Origin: Desulfobacteraceae bacterium RAAP-1
Lineage (GTDB): Bacteria; Desulfobacterota; Desulfobacteria; Desulfobacterales; Desulfatirhabdiaceae
Direction: 5' to 3'
Assembly (NCBI GenBank): GCA_001443525.1
Contig: LKPX01000003.1
Span: forward strand, 20,930 to 84,929
DNA length: 64,000 nt
This document shows, one piece after another, positions 16,568-26,675 of this stretch (its first letter is position 1; the number at the start of each line of letters is the position of its first letter). Under the pieces are notes generated by a model, which did not search any database, had not been told where the DNA came from, and saw only the letters and a program-made list of their open reading frames with translations. The position numbers were made by a program, and so were the translations under genes.

Positions 16568-18397
16568 TTAATGTGAATTTACCGCTCTCAGCTCCAGTGG
16601 TTTGATAAACGGGACCATATGAACCACTGTATTGAGAGAAGCGTTCAGTGCTTTATCGAGCGGCGGATCACGGTCATAGATATCTTTTGCGAAACAAACC
16701 ATCCCGGTTTTATCCACCCATGCCGTCCAGTACAGCAGATATACCGGCATGGGTTCTTTCAGCCGGACAACAGTGGGCGTTCCACTGGCAATTACTTCTG
16801 AAATCCGCTTGGCAGACCATAGTGGGTCGTCTTTCAGGAGATACTCCGCAAGTTCCATGGGCTTTTCGATACGGATGCAGCCGGAGCTGAAATTTCTGGA
16901 TGTTCTTTTAAACAAACTGCGCTGCGGCGTATCGTGCAGGTAGATTGAAAATTTGTTGGACAGCAGAAATTTGATCCGGCCCAGAGCGTTCAACGGGCCT
17001 GGGTCCTGACGAAACCTGTAGGGGAAATTGCTGGTGCTCAGCCGTGACCAGTCAATTGTCATTGGATCTATATCTGGAGCATTTTCTCCCCCCGCCGTTT
17101 CAAATACCTTGATGTGATGCTGAATCAGGTACATTGGATTTTTCTGAATTAAGGGCAGTTTGTCTTCAACAGCGATCTTGTAAGGAACATTCCAATACGG
17201 ATTCAATACGATATACTTGATGGCATCCCTGAAAACCGGCGTCCGGCGATAGGATTTTCCGACAACCACGCGCATGCGAAGTACAGTTGACTGATCGTCA
17301 AACACAACGAGACTGTAATCGGCAATATTCACAAGAACATATCGTTTCCCCAGATCGCGGGGAATCCATCTCCAGCGCTCCAGGTTCAATTCAATCTGCT
17401 GTATTCGATACTGAACCGGGGTATTCATGGCAGATAGCGTGCCAGGGCCTACAACGCCGTCCGGATCGATACCATGCCGTTTCTGAAAATGCTGTACCCC
17501 TTCCATGACGTCTTCATCGAAAACCGCAGGGTTGACGACATGTTCCGGCAGATGCATATCCCCCGTAATGGAAAGGCGTTGTCGAATCAACTTGATCCGG
17601 GAATCCACATCATTTATTTTTAAGGGCGCTCCGGCTGGAACTATTGGCCAGCCACCATTTTTCTGAATCTTTATATAACGGCGCAGCGCCTCGATCAGGC
17701 GATGATAGCCAGCATTGGCTGGCTGCAAATGTTGAAGATAGGATATTGCAGTTCCCTGGAGAGCGGCGGATTCCAGTCGCGAAAGACTGTCCGTTTCGGT
17801 ATTGATAAACAACCAGGTGGGATCAACAACGGCCGGATTGGTCCGTCCAAACTCCAGATGGCTGCCAAAAAGCACATAGGCATCCGTGAGTAAAAGCTCC
17901 AAATCCACCTGCTTTTCCGGGTCCGGAGCTTCCTGTTTACGCCCTGATTGATTCAGGGCGTTGACAAGAGATCGGATGCGATCAAGGTGATAATCTTCGG
18001 GAGTCAGCCCTTCCTGTCTGGAGGATTCCAGGAGGCTGATCAGATTCTCCGCCTGAGATGTTGGCCTTCCTTCCTTGATCCAAAGAAAATGCTGCTCATG
18101 ATTTTCATAATACTGGCTGATTACGGAAGCACAATGAATCTCAGGAGGCCGAGAAAACGACAATGCGGCCATTCTGGCATCTTCTATCCGTTTTTCGAGA
18201 ATCACGCCTGCCCTGGAAGATGGTGGAGATATCCTTCCGGTTACGGCGCAATGGCCGATATCAAAGAAAAGAAGCAGGCACCCAGTGATCGTCAATATCG
18301 ACGTGATACAGGCTAAAAAATATATTTTGGCAGGTATCGTGACAGGCAACGAATTTTCAGTGCAACAGAAATTTTTTGATCTGGCGGTAAATTTCAT
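16568..18397 (-). CDS. L,D-transpeptidase, YcbB/LdtD-like
   Basis: 609 residues. A membrane anchor or signal (about 24-48) is followed by the YcbB-type scaffold, a peptidoglycan-binding helical repeat ('VQHFQKRHGIDPDGVVGPGTL') and a YkuD catalytic domain with 'YLHDTP' and SSGCIRI; the nucleophile is Cys507. It makes 3-3 cross-links between meso-diaminopimelate residues in the periplasm. The start overlaps the end of miaA by 41 nt; later in-frame starts such as the TTG near residue 17 are possible. Convergent neighbour is the YcbK-like peptidase, the same pairing of functions as in E. coli. Confidence 0.9.
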   Translation of the reverse strand: MKFTARSKNFCCTENSLPVTIPAKIYFLACITSILTITGCLLLFFDIGHCAVTGRISPPSSRAGVILEKRIEDARMAALSFSRPPEIHCASVISQYYENHEQHFLWIKEGRPTSQAENLISLLESSRQEGLTPEDYHLDRIRSLVNALNQSGRKQEAPDPEKQVDLELLLTDAYVLFGSHLEFGRTNPAVVDPTWLFINTETDSLSRLESAALQGTAISYLQHLQPANAGYHRLIEALRRYIKIQKNGGWPIVPAGAPLKINDVDSRIKLIRQRLSITGDMHLPEHVVNPAVFDEDVMEGVQHFQKRHGIDPDGVVGPGTLSAMNTPVQYRIQQIELNLERWRWIPRDLGKRYVLVNIADYSLVVFDDQSTVLRMRVVVGKSYRRTPVFRDAIKYIVLNPYWNVPYKIAVEDKLPLIQKNPMYLIQHHIKVFETAGGENAPDIDPMTIDWSRLSTSNFPYRFRQDPGPLNALGRIKFLLSNKFSIYLHDTPQRSLFKRTSRNFSSGCIRIEKPMELAEYLLKDDPLWSAKRISEVIASGTPTVVRLKEPMPVYLLYWTAWVDKTGMVCFAKDIYDRDPPLDKALNASLNTVVHMVPFIKPLELRAVNSH

Positions 18398-19280
18398 CGG
18401 GATGGTCCATGTCGATCCATTGCAGTTGAGGATCTGATTTAAACCAAGTGAACTGGCGTTTGGCGTAGCGGCGGGTATCCTGCTTCATGGACTGCACCGC
18501 AGCATCCCAGCTCAGGCGGCCTTCCATATAATCTGCTGTATGACGGTATCCTATGGATTTCATGGATTTCAGCCTGGAAGAATATCCTCTTGAAAAAAGA
18601 AGCGCCACCTCATCCACAAGCCCCTCCACCATCATCTGATCTACGCGGTGATCTATACGTTCATACAATATTTTCCGGTCACGATAAAGGCCAATTTTCA
18701 TGACATGAAAAAAAGAATCTCCAAAGTGATGAGACTGGTGAAAAGACGAAATGGGGCTACCCGTTATCTCATAGACTTCGAGAGCGCGGATAATACGATA
18801 TGTATCATGAGGATGTATCCGGGCTGCGGATTTCGGATCGCAGGATTGCAACCGTTTATATAATACATCCTTGCCATCGGTAATCATTTCCTGTTTGAGA
18901 CGATTACGGCTCTTCAGATTTACGGGCGCCGAATCGAATAATCCGTGAATCAACGCCCGAATATACAAACCAGTACCACCAACAACCAATGCGGGTTTTC
19001 CCTCCGCTGCCAGCTTATTAATGATTTCATGGCTCATGGCAGCATACTGCTGCGCATCGAAATCGGCGTCCGGATCAACGATATTCACCATATGATGGGG
19101 TATGCGCGCCATTTCAGCAGCAGTCGGTTTTGCAGTTCCAATATCCATATAGCGATATACCTGCATGGAATCCGCGCTGATGATTTCCGCTTTTAGCTGA
19201 GCGGCGATATCAATGGATACGCCTGTTTTGCCGACACCGGTCGGGCCGCATATGATGGCGACACGTGGTTTTTCTATCAT
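18357..19280 (-). CDS. miaA: tRNA dimethylallyltransferase MiaA
   Basis: 307 residues, usual length. P-loop GPTGVGKT at residues about 12-19, 'SADSMQVYRYMDIGTAKP' (substrate Asp/Gln region) and 'VVGGTGLYIRALIHGL' are all hallmark motifs. The C-terminal part has 'KSIGYRHTADYMEGRLSWD' and 'YAKRQFTWFK'. The enzyme transfers a dimethylallyl group to A37 of tRNAs that read codons starting with U. It is upstream of, and overlaps by 41 nt, the L,D-transpeptidase gene. Confidence 0.97.
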   Translation of the reverse strand: MIEKPRVAIICGPTGVGKTGVSIDIAAQLKAEIISADSMQVYRYMDIGTAKPTAAEMARIPHHMVNIVDPDADFDAQQYAAMSHEIINKLAAEGKPALVVGGTGLYIRALIHGLFDSAPVNLKSRNRLKQEMITDGKDVLYKRLQSCDPKSAARIHPHDTYRIIRALEVYEITGSPISSFHQSHHFGDSFFHVMKIGLYRDRKILYERIDHRVDQMMVEGLVDEVALLFSRGYSSRLKSMKSIGYRHTADYMEGRLSWDAAVQSMKQDTRRYAKRQFTWFKSDPQLQWIDMDHPDEIYRQIKKFLLH

Positions 19281-19298
19281 ACCGGATTGTCACATTCT

Positions 19299-19345
19299 AA
19301 AAAAAAACCCGTATTCCGGCCAATTTCGGGCAGACAATACGGGTT
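19299..19345 (-). terminator. Rho-independent terminator (minus strand)
   Basis: Reading the minus strand, AACCCGTATT and AATACGGGTT form a perfect 10 bp stem (19306-19315 with 19336-19345) around a 20 nt loop and run into about nine T residues. It ends the transcript of the small Cys-rich gene at 19385 before miaA. Confidence 0.85.
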
Positions 19346-19384
19346 AATAGTGATTGGCGCTGAACCGCCACCCCAAGGCATTTC

Positions 19385-19591
19385 TTACTTTTTCTTTTGT
19401 TTTTGCTGGCCCACGCGGACCTTCTCTTTGACAGTGGATTCCGTATATTTGGCAGAGTTAAATGCACAGCCGAATTTGATTGTTTTATCTTCCACCCAGC
19501 GCATCATCAATGCCGGATTTGGATACACCGTGCAGTCGTTGTTAGCGTTGATCTTTACACAGCCTTCACAGTGAGGAGTGATATTTGCCAT
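19385..19591 (-). CDS. Small Cys-rich protein of unknown function
   Basis: 68 residues with Cys at positions 8, 11, 20 and 42 ('HCEGCVKIN', 'DCTVYPNPALMMRW', 'KFGCAFN') and a basic Gln/Lys tail. A strong ribosome site AAGGAAGG lies upstream, and a terminator follows, so it is a free-standing gene. The Cys-x2-Cys plus two further Cys could hold zinc or an iron-sulfur cluster. Proteins like this occur, as far as I recall, in sulfate reducers, with no known role. It could also be a rubredoxin-like or zinc-ribbon regulator. Confidence 0.75.
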   Translation of the reverse strand: MANITPHCEGCVKINANNDCTVYPNPALMMRWVEDKTIKFGCAFNSAKYTESTVKEKVRVGQQKQKKK

Positions 19592-19689
19592 TGGGCACCT
19601 TCCTTTGACTTTTTACAAAACCATCAATTATAATTTTAAAGAAAAAAAGGGATTACAACGATGTGTAACCCCCATTATCATAGCAGATG

Positions 19690-19766
<77 letters not shown>

Positions 19767-19843
19767 AACATTATTTTTTGAAATTGCCGCACCATTTTCA
19801 GACTCTCTGTTTTTAGAATCTTAAAAAACTCAACCATCTGAAA

Positions 19844-19919
19844 TGGTGGGCGGAACAGGGCTTGAACCTGTGGCCCTCGGCTTGTAAGGCCGATGCTCTC
19901 CCAGCTGAGCTACCCGCCC
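19844..19919 (-). tRNA. tRNA-Val(TAC)
   Basis: A 76 nt cloverleaf on the minus strand starting GGGCGGG. The anticodon loop CTTACAA gives anticodon TAC. The T-arm ACAGGTTCAAGCCCTGT pairs perfectly; the CCA end is encoded. It lies upstream of tRNA-Asp in the same orientation, so the two are probably co-transcribed. Confidence 0.96.
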
Positions 19920-19982
19920 GTCTTTATGTCACAAAGACTTGAACCTTATACAAAAGCTTTTCTGTAGTGTCAAGAAGAAAAG

Positions 19983-22427
19983 TTACACAAGCGGACATTC
20001 CGGACGAAACGCTTCCACAGGAAGAGGAGCAGATTCAAAACAAAAGTCGCTTCCATTAAACAGAGATATACCGGGTTCAAGAATAAGCGCATGTGTCAGA
20101 ACCTCATCCATGTGTTCTACCAGAATAAACTCCATTTGACGTGCAATTGTATCGGGGATATCCTTCAGATCCTTTTCATTTTCTCTGGGAAGAATGATTT
20201 TTTTCAAACCTCCCCGATGCGCCGCCAGGATTTTTTCTTTAACACCGCCCACGGGCAACACCCGTCCCCGCAGGGTTATTTCGCCGGTCATGGCTGTTCT
20301 GCGGTCCACAGGTTTGCGTGTTAATGCTGATACAATGGAAGTACACATGGAAATTCCCGCAGATGGCCCATCTTTGGGAATAGCTCCTTCCGGGATATGA
20401 ATGTGGATATCACAATTTTTATAGAAATCCTTATCGATCATCAGACGTTCAGCGCGGGAACGAACAAAACTGACTGCTGCCTGAGCGGATTCTTTCATGA
20501 CATCGCCCAGTTTGCCGGTAACGATCTGCTCTCCCTTGCCCGGCATGACCAGGGTTTCGATACATAGCAGTTCGCCCCCTACCTGTGTCCAGGCCATACC
20601 AGTGACAATGCCGATCTGATCTTTCTCCTCGATCTGGCCATATCGGTGCCGGGCAGGCCCCAAGTACTTTTGAACAGATCGGGAATTAATGATTACCGCT
20701 TGAATTTCTTTGTTCTTTGCGATGTCACGAGCGATTTTTCGACATATCGAGGCGATTTCCCGTTCGAGATTTCTGACGCCAGCTTCACGGGTGTATTTCT
20801 GGATGATGGTCAATATTGCATTTTTGGTAAATTCTATCTTTTTCCCCTCAAGCCCGTTTTGTCTGATCTGCTTGGCGATCAAAAAACCTTTCGCAATGTG
20901 ATATTTTTCGAATTCCGTATATCCGGGCAACTTAATGATTTCCATTCGGTCCTGAAGGGGCAGCGGAATATCTGGAAGGGTGTTGGCGGTAGTAACGAAA
21001 AAAATATCCGAAAGATCGTAATCAACATCCAGATAATGGTCATTAAATCCTGAATTTTGTTCCGGATCCAAAACCTCAAGAAGTGCAGCCGACGGATCTC
21101 CCCGGAAGTCCATACTCATTTTATCGACTTCATCAAGGCAGAAAACAGGATTGTTGACACCGACCTTTTTAAGACTCTGAATAATTTTTCCCGGCATGGC
21201 GCCGATATAGGTCCTGCGATGTCCCCGGATTTCGGCCTCATCCCGAACACCGCCCAGTGACAGGCGGATATATTTCCTGCCAGTCGCTCGAGCTATGGAT
21301 TTGGCCAGTGACGTTTTTCCGACGCCCGGAGGCCCCACAAAACACAAAATAGGCCCCCGCATCTTTTTGACCAGAGACTGCACCGCCAGATACTCCAGTA
21401 TTCGTTCTTTGGGTTTTTCAAGGCCGAAATGATCTTCGTTCAGAATTTTTTCCGCCTGAAGCTGGTCTTCCTCGATGGCTGTCTGTTCATACCAGGGTAA
21501 ACTGATCATCCAGTCAATATAGTTTCTTACCACAGTGCCTTCCGCCGACATGGGCGCCATCATTTTCAGCTTTTTGAATTCATGTAAAGCCTTATCTGTA
21601 GCTTCACGAGACATTTTCTTCTGCTGAATCTGATTTTCCAGCTCCTTGAGGTCATCCCCCGCCTCTTCATCCGTTCCCATCTCCTTTTTGATGGCGCGCA
21701 TCTGCTCGTTTAGGTAATAGCTTTTCTGGGTCTTGTCCATTTGTTCCTTGACCCGGGTTTTGATACGCTGATCCATCTGAAATACGTCTATTTCCATCTT
21801 GATGAGACTCAGCAGGAGCGTCAGACGTTCATTCAGGGACGCTGATTCCAGCAGGCGCTGTTTGTCTTCCACTTTGAAAGAAAAATGCGCCGAGACAGTA
21901 TCAGACAACTGAGACAGATTGGTAATGGTAGAAACCGTATTCAGGAGTTCTTTGGAAATTCCTTTCGTCAGATCCGCATATTCACGGAAACTGGTAACAA
22001 TGGCCCGCCCAAGGGCGACAGACTCTGCATCTGTTTCAAAATCTTCGGGGATAGGTTCTACCTCAACCTGAAAAAAATCTTCCTGGGGCACAAACCGCTG
22101 AATACGGGCACGAGACTTTCCTTCCACCAGCGCCTTGATTGTACCGTCCGGCAGACGGAGCAACTGCAAAACCCTTCCGATAGTTCCAACCAGACACATA
22201 TCCTTGATGTCCGGGTTTTCTTCGCCAGCCACCTGCTGCCGCGTCAGAAATACGCTCTTCTCATTGTTCATGGCGTCAGCCAAAGCCTTGACCGACTTTG
22301 ATCTGCCGACAAACAGCGGCGCTACCATATGAGGAAACACCACAATATCCCTGAGCGGCAGCAGCGGCAGCAACATCAGTTGTGAACCCGAATCATTCTG
22401 TTTGAATTTTTTCGTAAAATTTATCAT
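19983..22427 (-). CDS. lon: ATP-dependent protease Lon
   Basis: 814 residues, LonA type. N-terminal LAN domain ('[20 protein letters not shown]'), long coiled-coil, AAA+ module with Walker A GPPGVGKT and Walker B 'VFCLDEVDK', and the C-terminal protease domain with catalytic Ser689 in KDGPSAG and Lys732 in 'GGVKEK'. It degrades misfolded and regulatory proteins in the cytoplasm. Follows clpX by 72 nt in the order tig-clpP-clpX-lon. About 30 extra residues extend past the usual end. No heat-shock promoter was identified. Confidence 0.98.
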   Translation of the reverse strand: MINFTKKFKQNDSGSQLMLLPLLPLRDIVVFPHMVAPLFVGRSKSVKALADAMNNEKSVFLTRQQVAGEENPDIKDMCLVGTIGRVLQLLRLPDGTIKALVEGKSRARIQRFVPQEDFFQVEVEPIPEDFETDAESVALGRAIVTSFREYADLTKGISKELLNTVSTITNLSQLSDTVSAHFSFKVEDKQRLLESASLNERLTLLLSLIKMEIDVFQMDQRIKTRVKEQMDKTQKSYYLNEQMRAIKKEMGTDEEAGDDLKELENQIQQKKMSREATDKALHEFKKLKMMAPMSAEGTVVRNYIDWMISLPWYEQTAIEEDQLQAEKILNEDHFGLEKPKERILEYLAVQSLVKKMRGPILCFVGPPGVGKTSLAKSIARATGRKYIRLSLGGVRDEAEIRGHRRTYIGAMPGKIIQSLKKVGVNNPVFCLDEVDKMSMDFRGDPSAALLEVLDPEQNSGFNDHYLDVDYDLSDIFFVTTANTLPDIPLPLQDRMEIIKLPGYTEFEKYHIAKGFLIAKQIRQNGLEGKKIEFTKNAILTIIQKYTREAGVRNLEREIASICRKIARDIAKNKEIQAVIINSRSVQKYLGPARHRYGQIEEKDQIGIVTGMAWTQVGGELLCIETLVMPGKGEQIVTGKLGDVMKESAQAAVSFVRSRAERLMIDKDFYKNCDIHIHIPEGAIPKDGPSAGISMCTSIVSALTRKPVDRRTAMTGEITLRGRVLPVGGVKEKILAAHRGGLKKIILPRENEKDLKDIPDTIARQMEFILVEHMDEVLTHALILEPGISLFNGSDFCFESAPLPVEAFRPECPLV

Positions 22428-22499
22428 TGTAAAAAGAACCTGATGAACTCATAAAAAGTCAACACCGGAAAGGCGGAACCCAATAAGGGCATATAAACA

Positions 22500-23744
22500 T
22501 TAGGCCTGTTTTTTCACCTGTTCGTAAAGCAGTATCGGTGGCTCGTTGTTCAAAACGACCTCTTCACTGATGACACATTCCTTGACATCTTCCACCGATG
22601 GAATTTCGTACATAATATTGAGCAGGCAGTTTTCCATAATCGCCCGAAGACCCCTGGCGCCGGACTTACGTTTGATGGCTTCACCGGCAATCGCTGAAAG
22701 GGCGCTGTCCGTCAGTCGAAGATTGACACCTTCCATCTCAAACAGTTTCTTGAACTGTTTGATGAGCGCATTCTTGGGTTCTTTCAGTATACGGATTAAT
22801 GAATTTTCTGTAAGTTCATCGAGAGTGGCAATAACCGGCAGCCTTCCCAGAAATTCCGGAATCAGCCCGAACTTGATAAGGTCTTCCGGCTGTACCAGCT
22901 TTAGCAACTCTCCGACGTTATGTTCTTTCTTTTCAACCACATTGGCCCCAAACCCCATGACATTGGAGCCCAGCCGACGCTGGATAATTTTTTCAAGACC
23001 ACTGAACGTTCCTCCGCAAATGAACAAAATATTGGATGTATCCACTTTTACAAAGTCCTGTTGTGGATGCTTTCTGCCCCCTTTGGGCGGTACGCTGGCG
23101 GTAGTTCCTTCGATGATCTTCAAAAGCGCCTGCTGCACGCCCTCTCCCGAGACATCGCGAGTGATGGACGGGTTATCCGATTTCGAGGCGATTTTGTCGA
23201 TTTCATCAATATACACAATCCCTCGTCTGGCCTTGTCAAGATCATAATCGGCATTCTGGAGAAGAGACAAAATGATATTTTCGACATCTTCCCCCACGTA
23301 ACCCGCTTCCGTAAGGCTGGTAGCATCTGCGATGGTAAAGGGTACATTCAGGAATCTTGCCAGGGTTTGCGCCAGAAGCGTTTTTCCGCTGCCAGTAGGG
23401 CCAATCAGCAGAATATTGCTTTTTTGAATTTCAACATCATTCTGACTGGCTACGGAATCAAGCCGTTTGTAATGATTGTGGACTGCAACCGCCAGAATTT
23501 TTTTAGCCCGTTCCTGTTCGATGACATAATCATCCAGCATTTCCTTGATTTGTTTGGGAACGAGCGAACGCTGCTGGGTAGCGGCGTTCTGTTCGGTTTC
23601 TTCATCGATGATTTCACTGCAAAGCTGAATACACTCATCGCAAATATAAACCGCAGGGCCGGCTATCAGTTTTGCAACTTCTTTCTGATTTTTACCACAG
23701 AAAGAACAGAACAGATTCTCTGTTGTATCGTCTTTTTTTGCCAT
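22500..23744 (-). CDS. clpX: ClpX, ATPase subunit of ClpXP
   Basis: 414 residues from ATG 23744, preceded by GGAGG 6 nt away; the frame is open further upstream but that part overlaps clpP and is not conserved. The N-terminal zinc-binding domain has two Cys-x2-Cys pairs ('LFCSFCGK', '[10 protein letters not shown]'). The AAA+ core has GPTGSGKT and 'IVYIDEIDK', and the ClpP-docking loop region '[12 protein letters not shown]' is present. It unfolds tagged proteins and feeds them to ClpP. The start is 1 nt after the clpP stop, so translation is coupled. Confidence 0.98.
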   Translation of the reverse strand: MAKKDDTTENLFCSFCGKNQKEVAKLIAGPAVYICDECIQLCSEIIDEETEQNAATQQRSLVPKQIKEMLDDYVIEQERAKKILAVAVHNHYKRLDSVASQNDVEIQKSNILLIGPTGSGKTLLAQTLARFLNVPFTIADATSLTEAGYVGEDVENIILSLLQNADYDLDKARRGIVYIDEIDKIASKSDNPSITRDVSGEGVQQALLKIIEGTTASVPPKGGRKHPQQDFVKVDTSNILFICGGTFSGLEKIIQRRLGSNVMGFGANVVEKKEHNVGELLKLVQPEDLIKFGLIPEFLGRLPVIATLDELTENSLIRILKEPKNALIKQFKKLFEMEGVNLRLTDSALSAIAGEAIKRKSGARGLRAIMENCLLNIMYEIPSVEDVKECVISEEVVLNNEPPILLYEQVKKQA

Positions 23745-23745
23745 A

Positions 23746-24360
23746 TCATGCCTCCATTTTGCCCAGGTGATCCAGATCGTTCCGGTTGGCGATGACATGA
23801 TCGATCAGCCCGTATTCCTTGGATTCCTGTCCGGACATAAAAAAATCTCTATCTGTATCTCTTTGAATCTGTTCCAGATCTCTTCCTGTATGATACGACA
23901 GGATACCGTTCAATGTATCTTTAAGCCTCAGAATTTCTTTGGCCTGGATAGCGATATCCGACGCCTGCCCTTGAGATCCTCCCATCGGCTGATGAATCAT
24001 GATTCTGGAGTTCGGCAGGGAATAACGCTTGTTTTTTGTGCCTGCCGCCAACAGCAGAGCCCCCATGCTGGCAGCCTGTCCGATGCACACGGTTGTAATG
24101 TCGGGTTTGACATATTGCATCGTGTCATAGATCGCCAGTCCGGCGGTAACAGAGCCCCCTGGCGAATTGATATAAAAGTTGATTTCCTTACCTGGATCTT
24201 CAGATTCCAAAAAAAGCAGTTGAGCGATCAGAAGATTGGCAACCTCATCATTGATAGCTGTTCCTAAAAAAATGATTCTGTCTTTAAGAAGCCGCGAGTA
24301 GATATCATATGCACGCTCCCCGCGGCTGCTTTGCTCAATGACCATAGGAATTAGTGGCAC
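23746..24360 (-). CDS. clpP: ClpP protease subunit
   Basis: 204 residues from GTG 24360, chosen because AAAGGAG lies 9 nt upstream and it gives the conserved start '[20 protein letters not shown]'. Catalytic triad Ser98 (GQAASMG), His123 (MIHQP) and Asp172 by alignment. The protein forms the tetradecameric peptidase chamber used by ClpX. Its gene lies 195 nt after tig and directly before clpX. Confidence 0.98.
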   Translation of the reverse strand: MPLIPMVIEQSSRGERAYDIYSRLLKDRIIFLGTAINDEVANLLIAQLLFLESEDPGKEINFYINSPGGSVTAGLAIYDTMQYVKPDITTVCIGQAASMGALLLAAGTKNKRYSLPNSRIMIHQPMGGSQGQASDIAIQAKEILRLKDTLNGILSYHTGRDLEQIQRDTDRDFFMSGQESKEYGLIDHVIANRNDLDHLGKMEA

Positions 24361-24555
24361 TGGGTTCTCCTTTATCCTGACAACCAGTCGTCGTCTGAAT
24401 TGAGGGTGGGTCAATAGCCCGCCTGTCAAACATAATTGCGCCGCACAGATATACATGTTCATAACGGCGCATTGGCTTTAAACAGTCAGCAAACAACTCA
24501 TGAACACATGTGTTATCCGCCGATTTTTAATAAAGCAAATATCGTACCATGAAGC

Positions 24556-25911
24556 TTATTGTTCCGAAACATTCGCTGGTACATTTTCAGGATATTCCAG
24601 AACAGGGTTGACGGCTTCGATCACGCTGTTATCTACAATAAGCTTAATCGCATGCTTTTCAAGAAGCGTCTGTTTGAAAGAATCGAGAAGTTGCGGATTC
24701 TGGCGATAGTGATTTTTGATTTCTTCAATCGGTTTGGCATAGATAATCGCCATCTTCCGGAATGCACTGTCAAGTTCTTCATCCGGGAGTGTCAATTTTT
24801 CTTGTGAGATGATCTTTTCAAGGATCAGATGCCTTTGAGCCAGCTTTTTGGCAGTATCCCGATAGGTTTCAGCCACCATTTCCCGATTGAGTTTCTGCGA
24901 TTCCATCGTCAATTGCTGGTGTTCGAACGAACGCTCGAACTCATGGATAATACCGGCAAGTTCCCAATCAATCAAAGCGCCCGGAACTTCAAAAGAAGCT
25001 TTCTCAATCAATGCAGAAAATATCTGTTCATTGATTTCCTGCTCGGAGCGATTGGTGTATCCTTCTACCAGATTATCATGTATCGCTTTTTTGATATCTT
25101 CCATACTCTTGAAATCGCCTGTTTTTTTTGCGAAGTCATCATTGAGTTCCGGTAAAATTTCTTCCCGGATTTCATGCAGATATACACGAAATAAAATCTC
25201 CTGGGCTGCCAGCGCCGGTTTCGGATATTTTTCGGGGAAGGTTATGGTAAATTCTTTGGTTTCACCTGGAAGCATGCCTGTAACATGCTCATCAAAATCC
25301 CTGGTAATGATGGCGCTTCCTATCTTCATTGTCATATTTTCGGTTTTTGGCAATTCTGGATGGGGAGCGTCGTTTTGAAATCCCTCATAATCAAGAATAA
25401 CCAAATCACCCTCCATAACCGGACGTGCAGGTATGACGGGTTTCAACTCTGCAAAATTTTTCTGGAGCATTTTCAACTGGGCATCAATCTCTTCATTGGT
25501 AGGAGTGTACATTGTTTTTTTCAGTGTCAACCCCTTGAAGTCAATATCAGGTATTTCTGGTCGAATCTCGATCGTGGCGTTGTAACTATAGGCGGTTTCA
25601 GGGGACAGCTCCGGTGGTTCGACAACAGGATTAAGCAGAGGAATCAGGCCGGATTCCTTGATGGCATCTGCACAAGAATCATTAATCAGCCGGGATTTTA
25701 TGTCTGCCATAACTTCCTTGCCGTACAGCCTTTCAAGGACCGATCGAGGAACCTTTCCGGGTCGAAATCCCTTGACTCTGGCGGTTTTATTCAGCTCTTT
25801 ATAGGCATTGTTGATCTCTTTTGCTACATCATCCTGGGGTATTTCAATATGAAGTATTTTTTTGACAGTACTGGCATCTTCTACGGTGTAGTTCATTTGC
25901 ATTTGTCCCAT
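24556..25911 (-). CDS. tig: Trigger factor
   Basis: 451 residues: ribosome-binding N-domain with the signature 'KGFRPGKVPRSVLERLYG', an FKBP-type prolyl isomerase domain (about 160-245; 'EGDLVILDYEGFQND') and a helical C-domain. It is the ribosome-associated chaperone. Start is uncertain among closely spaced ATGs (25911, 25902, 25896); the first has AGGG only 2 nt away. It heads the tig-clpP-clpX-lon series; a MITE copy lies just upstream. Confidence 0.96.
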   Translation of the reverse strand: MGQMQMNYTVEDASTVKKILHIEIPQDDVAKEINNAYKELNKTARVKGFRPGKVPRSVLERLYGKEVMADIKSRLINDSCADAIKESGLIPLLNPVVEPPELSPETAYSYNATIEIRPEIPDIDFKGLTLKKTMYTPTNEEIDAQLKMLQKNFAELKPVIPARPVMEGDLVILDYEGFQNDAPHPELPKTENMTMKIGSAIITRDFDEHVTGMLPGETKEFTITFPEKYPKPALAAQEILFRVYLHEIREEILPELNDDFAKKTGDFKSMEDIKKAIHDNLVEGYTNRSEQEINEQIFSALIEKASFEVPGALIDWELAGIIHEFERSFEHQQLTMESQKLNREMVAETYRDTAKKLAQRHLILEKIISQEKLTLPDEELDSAFRKMAIIYAKPIEEIKNHYRQNPQLLDSFKQTLLEKHAIKLIVDNSVIEAVNPVLEYPENVPANVSEQ

Positions 25912-25950
25912 TTCCCTGGTGGCTGATTAAATAAAAATAGAAACATTAAC

Positions 25951-26099
25951 GACTTTGTAAAAAGTCCGCATGCTGCGTTGCGCTGCATCCTTCGTCGTTG
26001 CAGCGTACGACAAGTGCGCTTCACTCCTTGCGGATTTGCGCGCCTTGCCTGCGAACTTTTTACAAAGCCGTCTGAAAATCGACTTGTTACGAAGGCATC
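25951..26099. mobile_element. MITE-like palindromic element, copy 2
   Basis: 149 bp, closely similar to 3921-4068 over its full length, with the same ends (GACTTTGTAAAAAGTCC ... GTTACGAAGGCATC). The borders carry AACATTAAC on the left and AACATTATC on the right (8 of 9 identical), again consistent with a 9 bp target duplication that has drifted by one base. Many differences from copy 1 are symmetric within the inner palindrome (for example TTCGTAAAA/TTTTACGAA versus TTTGTAAAA/TTTTACAAA), so the folded structure is kept. It lies between tRNA-Leu and tig. Confidence 0.75.
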
Positions 26100-26226
26100 A
26101 ACATTATCGAAAAATAAGATATACGGCAATTGTCATATCCGGACATACGGTTTTTTAGATACCATAACCGCCGGAACACAACTGATTTGCATCGCTGAAA
26201 TCTGAACAGGCGGGATATAAGAAAGC

Positions 26227-26313
26227 TGGTGCGAGAGGGGAGATTTGAACTCCCATTCTGTTTCCAGAGCTGGATCCTAAGTCCAGTGCGTCTGCCAGTT
26301 CCGCCACTCTCGC
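26227..26313 (-). tRNA. tRNA-Leu(TAG)
   Basis: An 87 nt class II tRNA on the minus strand: acceptor GCGAGAG/CTCTCGC, anticodon loop CTTAGGA with anticodon TAG, a long variable arm and the T-arm GGGAGTTCAAATCTCCC; CCA encoded. Upstream of tig, as is common in this lineage. Confidence 0.96.
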
Positions 26314-26340
26314 CCTTGAGGTCAATCAACTGCCTGGTGC

Positions 26341-26371
26341 ATTGCCGAAATCTATCAACTTACGAGGCCAT
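26341..26371. repeat. Partial right end of the MITE-like element
   Basis: CCGAAATC...CTTACGAGGCCATC resembles the last 30 bases of the element at 3921 (CCGAAAATCGACTTTTTACGAGGGCATC). It lies 240 bp from the full copy 2. The similarity is short, so this may be chance. Confidence 0.35.
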
Positions 26372-26441
26372 CAACCTCACAATGTCTTTACATAAAAAAA
26401 CAACGGCGCATACTGGGCAAAAATAGTATGAATTCTACCCG

Positions 26442-26675
26442 ATGTCAAGCATCAATTGGAAAACGTCTTGTAATGTCAATAGGTTCTATGGTTATGGATT
26501 TAAAGTCATTGGATTTGGATGCACGGAAGAGAGATATTGGCAAATATTGTCGATCACCGACTGCATGCGAAATGAGCTGGACTTTGTCTGTAAAAGTATT
26601 TATTGTGAAGTGAAAAATGGCAAGCATATTGGTTTTACGGGATATCCAGCTTTCAAGAGGGAACTGTTATTATGA
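26442..26675 (+). CDS. Possible small protein coupled to the ABC transporter
   Basis: A 77-codon frame whose TGA stop overlaps the ABC transporter start as ATGA (26672-26675), a common sign of translational coupling. The product has five Cys and several aromatic residues ('GYGFKVIGFGCTEERYW', 'FVCKSIYCEVKNG'). No ribosome site precedes its ATG 26442 and no family is recognised. It could be a real small gene, a decayed gene, or chance in the 358 bp gap between tRNA-Leu and the transporter. Confidence 0.35.
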   Translation: MSSINWKTSCNVNRFYGYGFKVIGFGCTEERYWQILSITDCMRNELDFVCKSIYCEVKNGKHIGFTGYPAFKRELLL

